Of a stretch of 5,669 nt of DNA, positions 1 through 5,669 are shown one piece after another; within the stretch, counting starts at the first letter, position 1, and each line of letters opens with the position of its first letter. The stretch is from the NCBI GenBank assembly GCA_016209665.1, contig JACQVT010000238.1:1-5669 (forward strand), read 5' to 3'. Source of the stretch: Planctomycetota bacterium (GTDB lineage: Bacteria > Planctomycetota > Phycisphaerae > UBA1845 > PWPN01). Below the pieces are notes generated by a model, which did no database searches, was not told where the DNA came from, and saw only the letters and a program-made list of their open reading frames with translations. The position numbers were made by a program, and so were the translations under genes.

Positions 1-1144
1 CCCGACGATCACGCTCGCGTCGCCCAATGGGGGCGAATCGTGGCCGGCCGGCACCGCGCAAGCGGTCACGTGGACGAGCACCGATCCGGCGGGCTATGTG
101 CTCGTCGAGCTGGACCGGGCCGGGAGCTTCCACTCCTATCTGGGCTACGCCCTGATGGCCGATGGGCAGCTCGACTGGGACATCTGCCCCTACATCGGCG
201 ACGCCGCGGACTACACGATCCAGTTGATCGCAACGGGCCCTTGCGGTGAGCCCGTCGAGGACGCCGGCGACGGGCCGTTCACCATCAGCGGCTCGCTGCC
301 GCCGCCGCCCACGCCGACGGTGACGGTGGCGTCGCCCAACGGCGGTGAAAACTGGACCGCCGGTACCATGCAGACGGTGACGTGGTCGAGCACGAATCCC
401 CTCGGCGACGTCTCCATCGACCTCTATCAGGGGGGCGCGTTCGTGGGCACGCTCGGCACGGCCGCAATGTCCGCCGGCAGCTTTACCTGGAACGTCTGTC
501 CGTCGCTCGGCGACGCCGCCGACTATATGATCGCCGTGGTGGGGGCCGACGCCTGCGGCGAGTCCGTCCAGGACTTCAGCGACGCCTCGTTCACCGTCAG
601 CGGCTCTCAACCCACACCCGCCCTGACCATCACCAGCCCCGCGGGCGGCGAGACCTGGTCGGCATTCACCACTCAGACCCTCACCTGGTCCGCCACCGAC
701 CCGAGCGGCACCTGCTACGCGTACCTTCTCACTTTCATCGGCCCCAACTTGCAGGACGTGGAACTGATCGGCAGCGCGCCCATGAGCGGCGGCCAACTCG
801 CCTGGAGCATCGACCAGTGCCACGGCCGGCTGGCCGGCGCGACTTACGAGATCCTCATGACCTACGGCTGCGAGCAGAGCCCGCTCGCGGCGGCCAGCGC
901 GGCGTTCGACATCACCCCCGTGGGCATCTTCGGCGACCTCAACGACGATTGCCTCGTCGACGCTGACGACGTCGACATCCTGGCCGGCTGCGCGTCGGGG
1001 CCGGCGGTCGCGCACGACGGCACGCCGCAATGCCAGATAGCCGACATCGACTTCGATCAGGACGTCGACGACGCGGACTTCGCCATCCTCCAGCGCTGCC
1101 TCGGCACCGCCGCCGCCCCGGTCGATCCAAGCTGCATCCAGTAA
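1..1144 (+). CDS. Secreted/surface protein with three Kre9/Knh1-like modules and a C-terminal dockerin-like segment (5' partial)
   Basis: The reading frame is open from base 2 to the TAA at 1142-1144, giving 380 residues; the true start lies left of the window, so GTG at 98 is not a credible start. Three modules of about 100 residues each open with a [VIT]xSPxGGExW motif (tryptophan codons at 41, 353 and 656) followed by a VTW or LTW strand about ten residues on. This is the pattern of Kre9/Knh1-like (Ser-Thr-rich, Ig-like beta) domains common in large bacterial extracellular proteins. Modules 1 and 2 share a cysteine pair (CP...C) and a GDAADY motif; module 3 is more divergent. The protein ends in two EF-hand-like calcium loops resembling a dockerin. 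An extracellular structural, adhesive or carrier role is inferred. No enzyme domain is visible, but one may lie upstream of the window. It is convergent with the large minus-strand gene. Confidence 0.88.
   Translation, partial: PTITLASPNGGESWPAGTAQAVTWTSTDPAGYVLVELDRAGSFHSYLGYALMADGQLDWDICPYIGDAADYTIQLIATGPCGEPVEDAGDGPFTISGSLPPPPTPTVTVASPNGGENWTAGTMQTVTWSSTNPLGDVSIDLYQGGAFVGTLGTAAMSAGSFTWNVCPSLGDAADYMIAVVGADACGESVQDFSDASFTVSGSQPTPALTITSPAGGETWSAFTTQTLTWSATDPSGTCYAYLLTFIGPNLQDVELIGSAPMSGGQLAWSIDQCHGRLAGATYEILMTYGCEQSPLAAASAAFDITPVGIFGDLNDDCLVDADDVDILAGCASGPAVAHDGTPQCQIADIDFDQDVDDADFAILQRCLGTAAAPVDPSCIQ
2..925 (+). repeat. Three tandem protein modules (Kre9/Knh1-like), in-gene repeat
   Basis: Module starts are at about 2, 314 and 617. 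The conserved tryptophans at 41, 353 and 656 give periods of 312 bp (104 codons) and 303 bp (101 codons). Modules 1 and 2 are clearly similar: SPNGGE, then LGYAL.. or LGTAA.., then W[DN][IV]CP, GDAADY, C-G-E and F-T-[IV]-S-G-S. Module 3 keeps SPAGGETW, LTWSATDP, GGQLAWSI and a late cysteine, but has lost GDAADY. Proline-rich linkers separate the modules, for example the proline run near 296-316. The pattern suggests internal duplication, with module 3 diverging first or faster. More modules may lie beyond the left edge. Confidence 0.85.
932..1105 (+). other. Dockerin-like double calcium-binding segment at the protein C-terminus
   Basis: Two 12-residue EF-hand-type loops are visible. Loop 1 (935-970) has D, N, D, D and D at positions 1, 3, 5, 9 and 12. 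Loop 2 (1043-1078) has D at positions 1, 3, 5, 7, 9 and 12. Each is followed by a short helix ending in leucine (DILAGC, FAILQRCLG). The two loops are separated by a roughly 24-residue linker carrying cysteines, and further cysteines occur in loop 1 and after loop 2. Dockerin type I domains have this paired-loop layout and bind cohesins in cellulosomes. In planctomycetes similar C-terminal segments occur on many secreted proteins whose partner is generally not established. The cysteine content suggests disulphide stabilisation outside the cytoplasm (inference). Confidence 0.75.
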
Positions 1145-1163
1145 TCCCGCCGGACATCGTGAC

Positions 1164-1247
1164 CGCGGCAGTAGCGTCCGGTGCCCTCGCCGGACGACTT
1201 CCCGCGCCGAACTCACCGGCGAGGGCGCCGGCCGCTACAACCCCGCG
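1164..1247. repeat. Long imperfect palindrome in the convergent gap (hairpin element 1)
   Basis: Arms 1171-1193 and 1216-1238 pair over 23 positions with a single mismatch (T1177/C1232) and one G-T wobble (T1182/G1227), around a 22-nt loop (1194-1215). After a small internal loop, five more pairs form between 1164-1168 and 1243-1247. The perfect inner 11 bp is GCCCTCGCCGG against CCGGCGAGGGC. No T-tract follows on either strand, so it is not a textbook intrinsic terminator, but its place between convergent genes would suit termination or 3'-end protection of transcripts from both sides. A dispersed REP- or MITE-like repeat is the alternative; no second copy lies in this window. It begins 19 bp after the stop of the dockerin gene. 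Confidence 0.7.
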
Positions 1248-1254
1248 TAAGACG

Positions 1255-1333
1255 TCGCCCTTGACACGCCGGCGACGCGAAGCGTCGGGCCTGTGGCCCA
1301 CGAGCAAAGCTCGCCCGGCGCGTCAAGGGTCGC
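1255..1333 (-). repeat. Cloverleaf-type palindromic element, copy A (intergenic)
   Basis: This 79-bp element matches 2943-3018 in inverted orientation: 73 of 76 aligned bases are identical, plus one 3-nt indel. Arms 1258-1272 and 1315-1329 pair in 14 of 15 positions (A1266/C1321 unpaired). Inside them sit three hairpins with 5-bp stems and 3-nt loops: 1274-1286 (GACGC/GCGTC), 1287-1299 (GGGCC/GGCCC) and 1301-1313 (CGAGC/GCTCG). The whole forms a four-way junction with almost no unpaired bases. It ends 3 bp beyond the stop codon of the large minus-strand gene, so it would form the immediate 3' end of that transcript. Strand is given to match copy B on plus and is otherwise arbitrary. I do not recognise the family. 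It encodes no protein of its own. Confidence 0.85.
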
Positions 1334-1336
1334 GTC

Positions 1337-4300
1337 TCAGTACCGGGCCTCGACTTCGATCTTGCCGCCCCTCCCGGGCAGGATCACCCACTCCCGGGCG
1401 GCGTCGAACTTGGCGTGCGGCAGGCCGTTGACCTGCACCGACTGGATGGGCTTGCCGTCCGGGTGACGCAGGCGCAGATAGATGAGGTTGGGGTTGACGC
1501 TGGACTCGGGGCGGTCGAGGACGGCCTTGATTTTGCCGCCGTCGGCCTGGGCGCCGATGCGGAGGGACAGCGAGCCGAAATGCGTGGCCGCCCGCTCGAT
1601 GCCCACGCTCTTGCCGCCGGCGAGCCAGTACCGCGGGATCGCCTGGCCCAGATACAGATCCCCGCCGCGCTCGTGCACGAACATCAGCCGAAGCCAGTAA
1701 GTGGACTGGGCCTCATCCGACGACTTGAAGTGGTCGCCGGCCGGGTAGCCCAGCTCGGGCATCGAGTGCTCGTTGCACATCCGGGTGTCGGGATAGAACG
1801 CCGACGCAAACGGGTTGAAGTACGCCCGGAGGAAATGCTTGATCTCGTCGCGGTACAGATACGGCAACGGCCCGCCGAGCAGGTTGGCCTGCATGGAGAA
1901 GCCGCCCCGCGAGAACCAGAACCGGTCGAACGAAGGGATGGCGTAGCCGTAGTCCGTCGAGATGTACAGGTTGTCCTCGAAGTCCTTGAGGATCCAGTCG
2001 GCCTGCGGCGACTTGGGATCGATCAGGTCGCTGATCAGCAGGTGGATCGAGCCTTCCAGCGTCTCGCGGAGCCAGCCGTGGCTGCGCCCGCGCTCCCGCA
2101 GCCGCGAGGGGTAGCGCGGCACGTAGGTGCCGTCGCGCAGCCGAACCACCGGGGCGAGGATTCGCGACTCCTCCAGTCCGCGCATCAGGTCTTCGTGAAA
2201 GGCCTTGGCTTCCGCCTGTAGGCGGGCCGCCTCGGGGTGGTCGAACTCCGCCAGGGCGGCGGCCAGGGCCGAAAAGCCCCAGTCGGTGCAGGCGTTGGTT
2301 ACCATCCAGGTCCAGTAGTCCGTGACGTCCTCCAGTGAACCGCTGGGCAGGAACCCGTACTCGATGGGTCGCGAGCCGTCCGGGTTGAGCTTCATCGTCG
2401 CCTGCCGCTCGCGGGTGACCCACTCGCAGCCCGCGACCATCTTCGGCGCCGCTTGCTCCATCCACGTCCGGTCTCGCGTGTAGTACCAGTGCTGGGCCAG
2501 GCCCCACAGAACCCAGCCGTGGCTCTTGTTGTAGCCGCCGTCCGAATGCCCGCCGGCCCCGTAGAACGTCCCCTCCTTCGACTTGAAGTTGCCGGGCATC
2601 GCCACCGTGCCCTGATAATCAAGAAACGACTGGTAGCACCGCCGGGCCAACTCGTGGTACCCGCGAAGGTCGAAATTGTCGATCATCATGACCGACTCGT
2701 CGGGGTAAACGCCGTAACTGAACGTCCCGACGTGAGCGTGCAGCCGGTCGGTCCCGATCTCCTGGTAGCAGTTGACGATCAGGTGCCGCAGGTGGGCCTT
2801 GAAGAAGTCGTTCAGCCACGGCTCGGGGGTGTGGATCTGGCAGCCGCGAGCCGTTACCTCCTCCCAGAAGTGGCAGACACGTTCGACATCCGCCGCAAAG
2901 TCGCGCCGGTCCAGGGCCGCGACCTCGGCATCCATGTCCAGGGCGACCCTTGACTCGCCGGGCGAGGGCTCGCGGGCCACAGGCCCGACGCTTCGCGTCG
3001 CCGGCGTGTCAAGGGCGATCGACGGGATCAGGAAGTACAGGTCGCACGCCTGGGCCGGCTCGAGGGTGCGCGTCCAGCGCAAACCGTTACCCTGCGGCTC
3101 GATCTGGCCCGGCTCGAGGTTGCGGGCCATGTAGCGCAGCCGGTCCTGATCCGTGAACTTACCGAGCACCCGCCCGTTGACGTACGAGAGCTTCTCCCGG
3201 CCGTTCTGCGAGGTCAGCAGCAGTCGCGCCGTCCCCGCCTTGTCCGCCGAGAGGTTCACAATCCGCACCCGCATCAGCAGGATGCCGGGGTCGTCGAGCG
3301 TCACGCCGGCCAGGTCGCTCCGCAGGCTGTCCAGGATGGTATGCTGCTCGTACGACAGCTCGCCGTCGCGGTAGCACGTGGTCAGCAGGGGCAGGAAGCC
3401 GTCCTTCAGGAAACGCCGATTCACGTGATGGTCGTTGGGGAATCCGAAGCCCAGGGTGAGCAGTTCACCCTCCCAGGCTCGCCGCTCCGTGTCCTTGGGG
3501 CTGGGCGGCAGGCGGAACCATCGTCGACGCCCGCCCAACACGATGTCGCCGTTGGGGTTCTGGTGCATGGCGTTGCGGTTGCCGGGCAGGCCGTGGACGA
3601 AATACAGCGGCCGCTTGAGCGGCATCGCATCCCAGGCGCCGGTGAGCGTCTGCTCGGCCTGATCGAACACGCGGCGGTAGACGGTTCGGCCGGCGAACTC
3701 CTTGCGGGCCGCCCGGTAGCCCTCCAGCGTGATCGGATCGTCCGCTCGCACCACCAGTACGCCAAGATCGTCGATGAGGATGCGGTCGCCGCGGGCCACC
3801 TCGTCGGCGGCGAACGAGAATGGCCGGCCGTCGGCCCGAACCGTGACGATCGTGCGGTCGAAACCGGGATTGAGCTGATCCGCCGTCATCAGCAGGTCGG
3901 CCTCGACGGTGGATTCGCCTTCCATCGGCGTCTTGAAGGCCAGACGGTCCGAATCGCCGGCCAGCGGCCCCGTGCCGGGACGCACGGCCAGCGCAGCGCC
4001 GTTGAACGCCTCAAGGTGGCCCGCCGCCGGCTCGGACAGTCGGATCGCCGGATGCGCCGGCTTGCCCAGCACGATGCGCACGGTCAGCGGCAGGTAGACC
4101 GAATCGGTGAATGCCTGGAACCGCTCCCGGCGAGGCAGTTGGTCGTTGCTCATCAACCGTAACTGGATCGTCTTGCGGTAGGCCACGCCCGGCGCGGAGT
4201 TTGGAAACTCCTTCTCGCCGGTGGGCGCGAACGTGAACGTCCACCGATTGCCCCGGACCTCGCAACGGGTGTCGGCATCCCGCCATTTGCCGTTCGTCCA

Positions 4301-4666
4301 GTCGTCCATGCGTTCCCACCCGACGCCGCCGGCGCCCTTCTCGGACAGGATGGGCTCGGGCTTGGCGTCCCACACGCCGTGCCAGTATTGCACCCGCACC
4401 TGGTCGGGCGCGGGCAGCGCGACGCCCGCGGGAAACTCGACCACCACCCGCCGGATTTTCCGCGGCTCGGCCCACCGCACGCCGAACGACCGGCCGGAGT
4501 CGTCCTCGATCGGCAGGCTGAACGGCACGGCATCAAATGCCTCCCCCGCCCGAGGCCCCGACGACGGTGCGGATTCTGCAAGGGCATTCGACGCCGCCGC
4601 GACCGACAGGACGGACACCGCCAGCATCGCAATCGAACCGGGACGGTGGTTACTGGACATGCTCAT
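1337..4666 (-). CDS. Large exported protein with probable (alpha/alpha)6 six-hairpin glycosidase-type barrel
   Basis: The protein is 1109 residues. I chose ATG 4666-4664 because AGGAG lies 5 nt upstream, it overlaps the pyrC stop as ATGA, and it opens directly into a Sec signal peptide: polar start with H and R, hydrophobic run SIAMLAVSVLSVAAA at 11-25, likely cleavage after ALA at 28-30. Residues 31 to about 550 look beta-rich. Residues about 585-1010 are helical and aromatic-rich, with features of six-hairpin glycosidases: YPDES (654-658), DNFD (663-666), DGGYNKSHGWVLWGL (709-723), GFLPSG (771-776), and an amphipathic helix with AAALAEF then AFHEDL. About 1010-1109 is a small beta domain. 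The likely role is hydrolysis or other processing of a glycan outside the cytoplasm. I cannot assign a GH family or catalytic acids. Residues about 551-574 are encoded by a palindromic element. The upstream neighbour is pyrC, with no terminator between. Confidence 0.85.
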   Translation of the reverse strand: MSMSSNHRPGSIAMLAVSVLSVAAASNALAESAPSSGPRAGEAFDAVPFSLPIEDDSGRSFGVRWAEPRKIRRVVVEFPAGVALPAPDQVRVQYWHGVWDAKPEPILSEKGAGGVGWERMDDWTNGKWRDADTRCEVRGNRWTFTFAPTGEKEFPNSAPGVAYRKTIQLRLMSNDQLPRRERFQAFTDSVYLPLTVRIVLGKPAHPAIRLSEPAAGHLEAFNGAALAVRPGTGPLAGDSDRLAFKTPMEGESTVEADLLMTADQLNPGFDRTIVTVRADGRPFSFAADEVARGDRILIDDLGVLVVRADDPITLEGYRAARKEFAGRTVYRRVFDQAEQTLTGAWDAMPLKRPLYFVHGLPGNRNAMHQNPNGDIVLGGRRRWFRLPPSPKDTERRAWEGELLTLGFGFPNDHHVNRRFLKDGFLPLLTTCYRDGELSYEQHTILDSLRSDLAGVTLDDPGILLMRVRIVNLSADKAGTARLLLTSQNGREKLSYVNGRVLGKFTDQDRLRYMARNLEPGQIEPQGNGLRWTRTLEPAQACDLYFLIPSIALDTPATRSVGPVAREPSPGESRVALDMDAEVAALDRRDFAADVERVCHFWEEVTARGCQIHTPEPWLNDFFKAHLRHLIVNCYQEIGTDRLHAHVGTFSYGVYPDESVMMIDNFDLRGYHELARRCYQSFLDYQGTVAMPGNFKSKEGTFYGAGGHSDGGYNKSHGWVLWGLAQHWYYTRDRTWMEQAAPKMVAGCEWVTRERQATMKLNPDGSRPIEYGFLPSGSLEDVTDYWTWMVTNACTDWGFSALAAALAEFDHPEAARLQAEAKAFHEDLMRGLEESRILAPVVRLRDGTYVPRYPSRLRERGRSHGWLRETLEGSIHLLISDLIDPKSPQADWILKDFEDNLYISTDYGYAIPSFDRFWFSRGGFSMQANLLGGPLPYLYRDEIKHFLRAYFNPFASAFYPDTRMCNEHSMPELGYPAGDHFKSSDEAQSTYWLRLMFVHERGGDLYLGQAIPRYWLAGGKSVGIERAATHFGSLSLRIGAQADGGKIKAVLDRPESSVNPNLIYLRLRHPDGKPIQSVQVNGLPHAKFDAAREWVILPGRGGKIEVEARY
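2943..3018 (+). repeat. Cloverleaf-type palindromic element, copy B, translated in frame inside the large exported enzyme
   Basis: This 76-bp element is the inverted counterpart of 1255-1333. Arms 2947-2961 and 3001-3015 pair in 14 of 15 positions (T2955/T3007 unpaired). Internal hairpins are 2962-2973 (GCGAG/CTCGC), 2974-2986 (GGGCC/GGCCC) and 2987-2999 (GACGC/GCGTC). Read on the minus strand it encodes residues about 551-574 of the host protein, running from ALDTPATRS to ESRV. These are rich in P, R, S and G, unlike the flanks. An 11-bp near-direct repeat, TCGCCCT[T/G]GAC on the minus strand, occurs at 3008-3018 and 2936-2946, 72 bp apart. Removing one unit would therefore take out exactly 24 codons and restore SIALDMDAEV. 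This suggests a later insertion tolerated in a linker. Confidence 0.85.
4663..4666 (-). promoter_or_regulatory. ATGA start/stop overlap between pyrC and the exported enzyme gene
   Basis: On the minus strand the four bases read ATGA. ATG (4666-4664) starts the exported enzyme and TGA (4665-4663) ends dihydroorotase. Such overlaps usually permit translational coupling by terminating ribosomes, so the two genes very likely share one mRNA. No promoter or terminator can fit between them. Confidence 0.85.
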
Positions 4667-5669
4667 GTGCGCTCCTGGTGCTTGATCTGACCGCCGACGA
4701 TCGTGGCAACGGCCCGGCCGCGGACCGTCCAGCCGTCGAAGGGACAATTGCGGCTCTTCGAGCGGAACTGGCGGACGTCGATCGTCCATTCCGCGTCGGG
4801 ATCGATGATCGTCACGTCCGCGTCGGCGCCGGGGGCCAGCGTGCCCTTGGGCAGCGAGAGCACCCGGGCGGGCCGGATCGTCAGCCGCTCGATCAACGTG
4901 GGCCAGTCGATCAGCCCCGGCTCGATCAGGGCCTTGACGTACAGCGGCAGGGCGGTTTCCAGGCCGATGATGCCGAACGGCGCGTCGAGGAACTCCAGGT
5001 CCTTGTCCTGCTGGGCGTGCGGAGCATGATCGGTCACCAGGCAGTCGATCGTGCCGTCGGCGATGCCCCGACGGCAGGCGTCCACGTCACGCTGCGTGCG
5101 GAGCGGCGGGTTCATCTTGAAGTTCGTGTCGTAGGTGCTGCACGCCTCCTCGGTCAGCAGCAGGTGGTGCGGGCACACCTCGCAGGTCACGGGCAGGCCG
5201 GCGGCCTTGGCCTGTCGGACCAGGTCGACCGCGCGGGCGGTCGAGACGTGGGCAACGTGATAGCGGCCCCGGGTCTGCTCCACGAGCGTCAGGTCGCGCT
5301 GGAGCATCAGGTCCTCGGCGATCGGGTTCATCCCCGGCAGCCCGAGCCGCGTCGCCGTCGCGCCGCCGTTCATCACCCCGCCGCCGACCAGCCCCGCGTC
5401 CTCGCAGTGCTGCACGATCGGCTTGTCGAACATGCGCACGTACTGCAGGGCCCGGAACATGACGCCCGTGCCGCCCACGCCGCGCCCGTCGTCGGAAAAG
5501 CCGACGGCGCCGGCCCGCACCATCTGCCCCATCTCCGCCAGCTCTTCGCCCCGACGTTCCTTCGTGACCGCACCGACCGGGTAAACGTTACACAGCCCGG
5601 CCCGGTCAGCCTGGCGGTATACGAACTCGATCGCTGTCTCGTCGTCCAGCGCCGGCGTCGTGTTGGGCA
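4663..5669 (-). CDS. pyrC: Dihydroorotase, class I (5' partial)
   Basis: Dihydroorotase interconverts N-carbamoyl-L-aspartate and dihydroorotate, the third step of cytoplasmic de novo pyrimidine synthesis. The window holds 334 C-terminal residues; the frame stays open to the right edge, so ATG 5532 is internal. Visible in order (window residue numbers): the PNT motif at the edge (the MPNT segment); YPVGAVTK at 29-36; FSDDG at 57-61 with the family's metal-bridging or catalytic Asp; HCED at 87-90 and HVST at 140-143 with metal-ligand His; CPHHLLLTEE; FKMNPPLR (substrate binding); TDHAPH with Asp213, the expected catalytic Asp; FGIIGLETALPL; and the closing KSRNCPFDGW...G...I.GG. Missing are roughly the first 90 residues, including the HxH metal motif. 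Length and motifs fit the roughly 425-residue class I enzymes. Its stop overlaps the next gene's start. Allantoinase or hydantoinase relatives are less likely given NPPLR and TDHAPH. Confidence 0.95.
   Translation of the reverse strand, partial: PNTTPALDDETAIEFVYRQADRAGLCNVYPVGAVTKERRGEELAEMGQMVRAGAVGFSDDGRGVGGTGVMFRALQYVRMFDKPIVQHCEDAGLVGGGVMNGGATATRLGLPGMNPIAEDLMLQRDLTLVEQTRGRYHVAHVSTARAVDLVRQAKAAGLPVTCEVCPHHLLLTEEACSTYDTNFKMNPPLRTQRDVDACRRGIADGTIDCLVTDHAPHAQQDKDLEFLDAPFGIIGLETALPLYVKALIEPGLIDWPTLIERLTIRPARVLSLPKGTLAPGADADVTIIDPDAEWTIDVRQFRSKSRNCPFDGWTVRGRAVATIVGGQIKHQERT
4672..4676 (-). promoter_or_regulatory. Shine-Dalgarno site for the exported enzyme gene, inside the pyrC 3' end
   Basis: AGGAG on the minus strand lies 5 nt upstream of ATG 4666. 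It decides the start choice: the longer open frame reaching 4789 would put about 41 extra arginine-rich residues before the signal peptide and lies wholly inside pyrC. The second ATG at 4660-4658 is possible but spaced 11 nt from this site, which is less favourable. Confidence 0.75.

Noticed and set aside
98..100. GTG at 98 as the start of the repeat-dockerin gene
   Set aside because: The frame is open to the window edge and the codons before it encode the SPNGGESW motif of the first visible module.
1164..1247. Classical Rho-independent terminator
   Set aside because: The stem is strong, but no T-run follows on either strand and the loop is 22 nt, so I list it as a palindromic element with possible terminator function only.
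1255..1333. tRNA or tRNA-like gene, because of the cloverleaf fold
   Set aside because: The closing stem has 15 positions instead of 7. All loops are 3 nt, leaving no anticodon or T-loop, and there is no CCA-like end. The sequence is repeated inside a coding gene.
1030..1431. Plus-strand frame of 133 codons crossing the convergent gap
   Set aside because: It overlaps the dockerin region in another frame, then runs through both palindromes and into the antisense of the enzyme. The arginine- and proline-rich product is an artefact of open frames in the repeats.
1415..2221. Plus-strand open frame of 268 codons
   Set aside because: It lies wholly antisense to the large exported enzyme, has no recognisable domain, and has the V/R/G/A/Q-rich make-up of an antisense shadow in high-GC DNA.
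3341..4162. Plus-strand open frame of 273 codons
   Set aside because: It is antisense to the N-terminal half of the same enzyme gene. Its composition is that of a shadow frame and no motif is seen.
4667..4789. Longer start for the exported enzyme (ATG at 4789)
   Set aside because: It would add 41 arginine-rich residues encoded entirely within pyrC ahead of a clear signal peptide. The ATG at 4666 has an SD site and the ATGA overlap.

Overview
The window is GC-rich, free of tRNA and rRNA genes, and densely coding. Its gene content fits a Planctomycetota genome, perhaps Phycisphaerae-like or an uncultured relative. This lineage call is inference, resting on the pairing of a secreted repeat protein ending in a dockerin-like calcium-binding segment with a very large exported carbohydrate-active-type enzyme. 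No taxonomic marker gene is present.

Layout. (1) Positions 1-1144, plus strand: the 3' part of a secreted or surface protein, with three tandem Kre9/Knh1-like beta modules of about 100 residues and a C-terminal dockerin-like pair of calcium loops. (2) Positions 1145-1336: a short gap between convergent genes, almost entirely filled by two different palindromic elements. (3) Positions 1337-4666, minus strand: a 1109-residue exported protein with a signal peptide, an N-terminal beta-rich half, a probable (alpha/alpha)6 six-hairpin glycosidase-type barrel and a small C-terminal beta domain. (4) Positions 4663-5669, minus strand: class I dihydroorotase (pyrC), cut by the right edge. Its stop codon overlaps the start codon of gene 3 as ATGA.

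The most notable signal is a 76-79 bp palindromic element present twice in opposite orientation. Copy A (1255-1333) lies in the convergent gap, 3 bp beyond the stop of the large enzyme gene. Copy B (2943-3018) lies inside that same gene and is translated in frame, adding about 24 residues at the junction between the N-terminal half and the barrel. The copies match at 73 of 76 aligned bases plus one 3-nt indel. Both can fold as a cloverleaf: a 15-bp closing stem around three short hairpins. This resembles in concept the Rickettsia palindromic elements that insert in frame into genes, and REP-type elements; I do not recognise this particular family. A second, unrelated inverted repeat (1164-1247, core stem of 22 pairs in 23 positions) sits beside copy A.

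How the genes work together: dihydroorotase belongs to pyrimidine synthesis and has no obvious functional link to the exported enzyme, so the overlap looks like positional coupling of expression. The repeat-dockerin protein and the exported enzyme could both act outside the cytoplasm, but they are convergent and not one operon.
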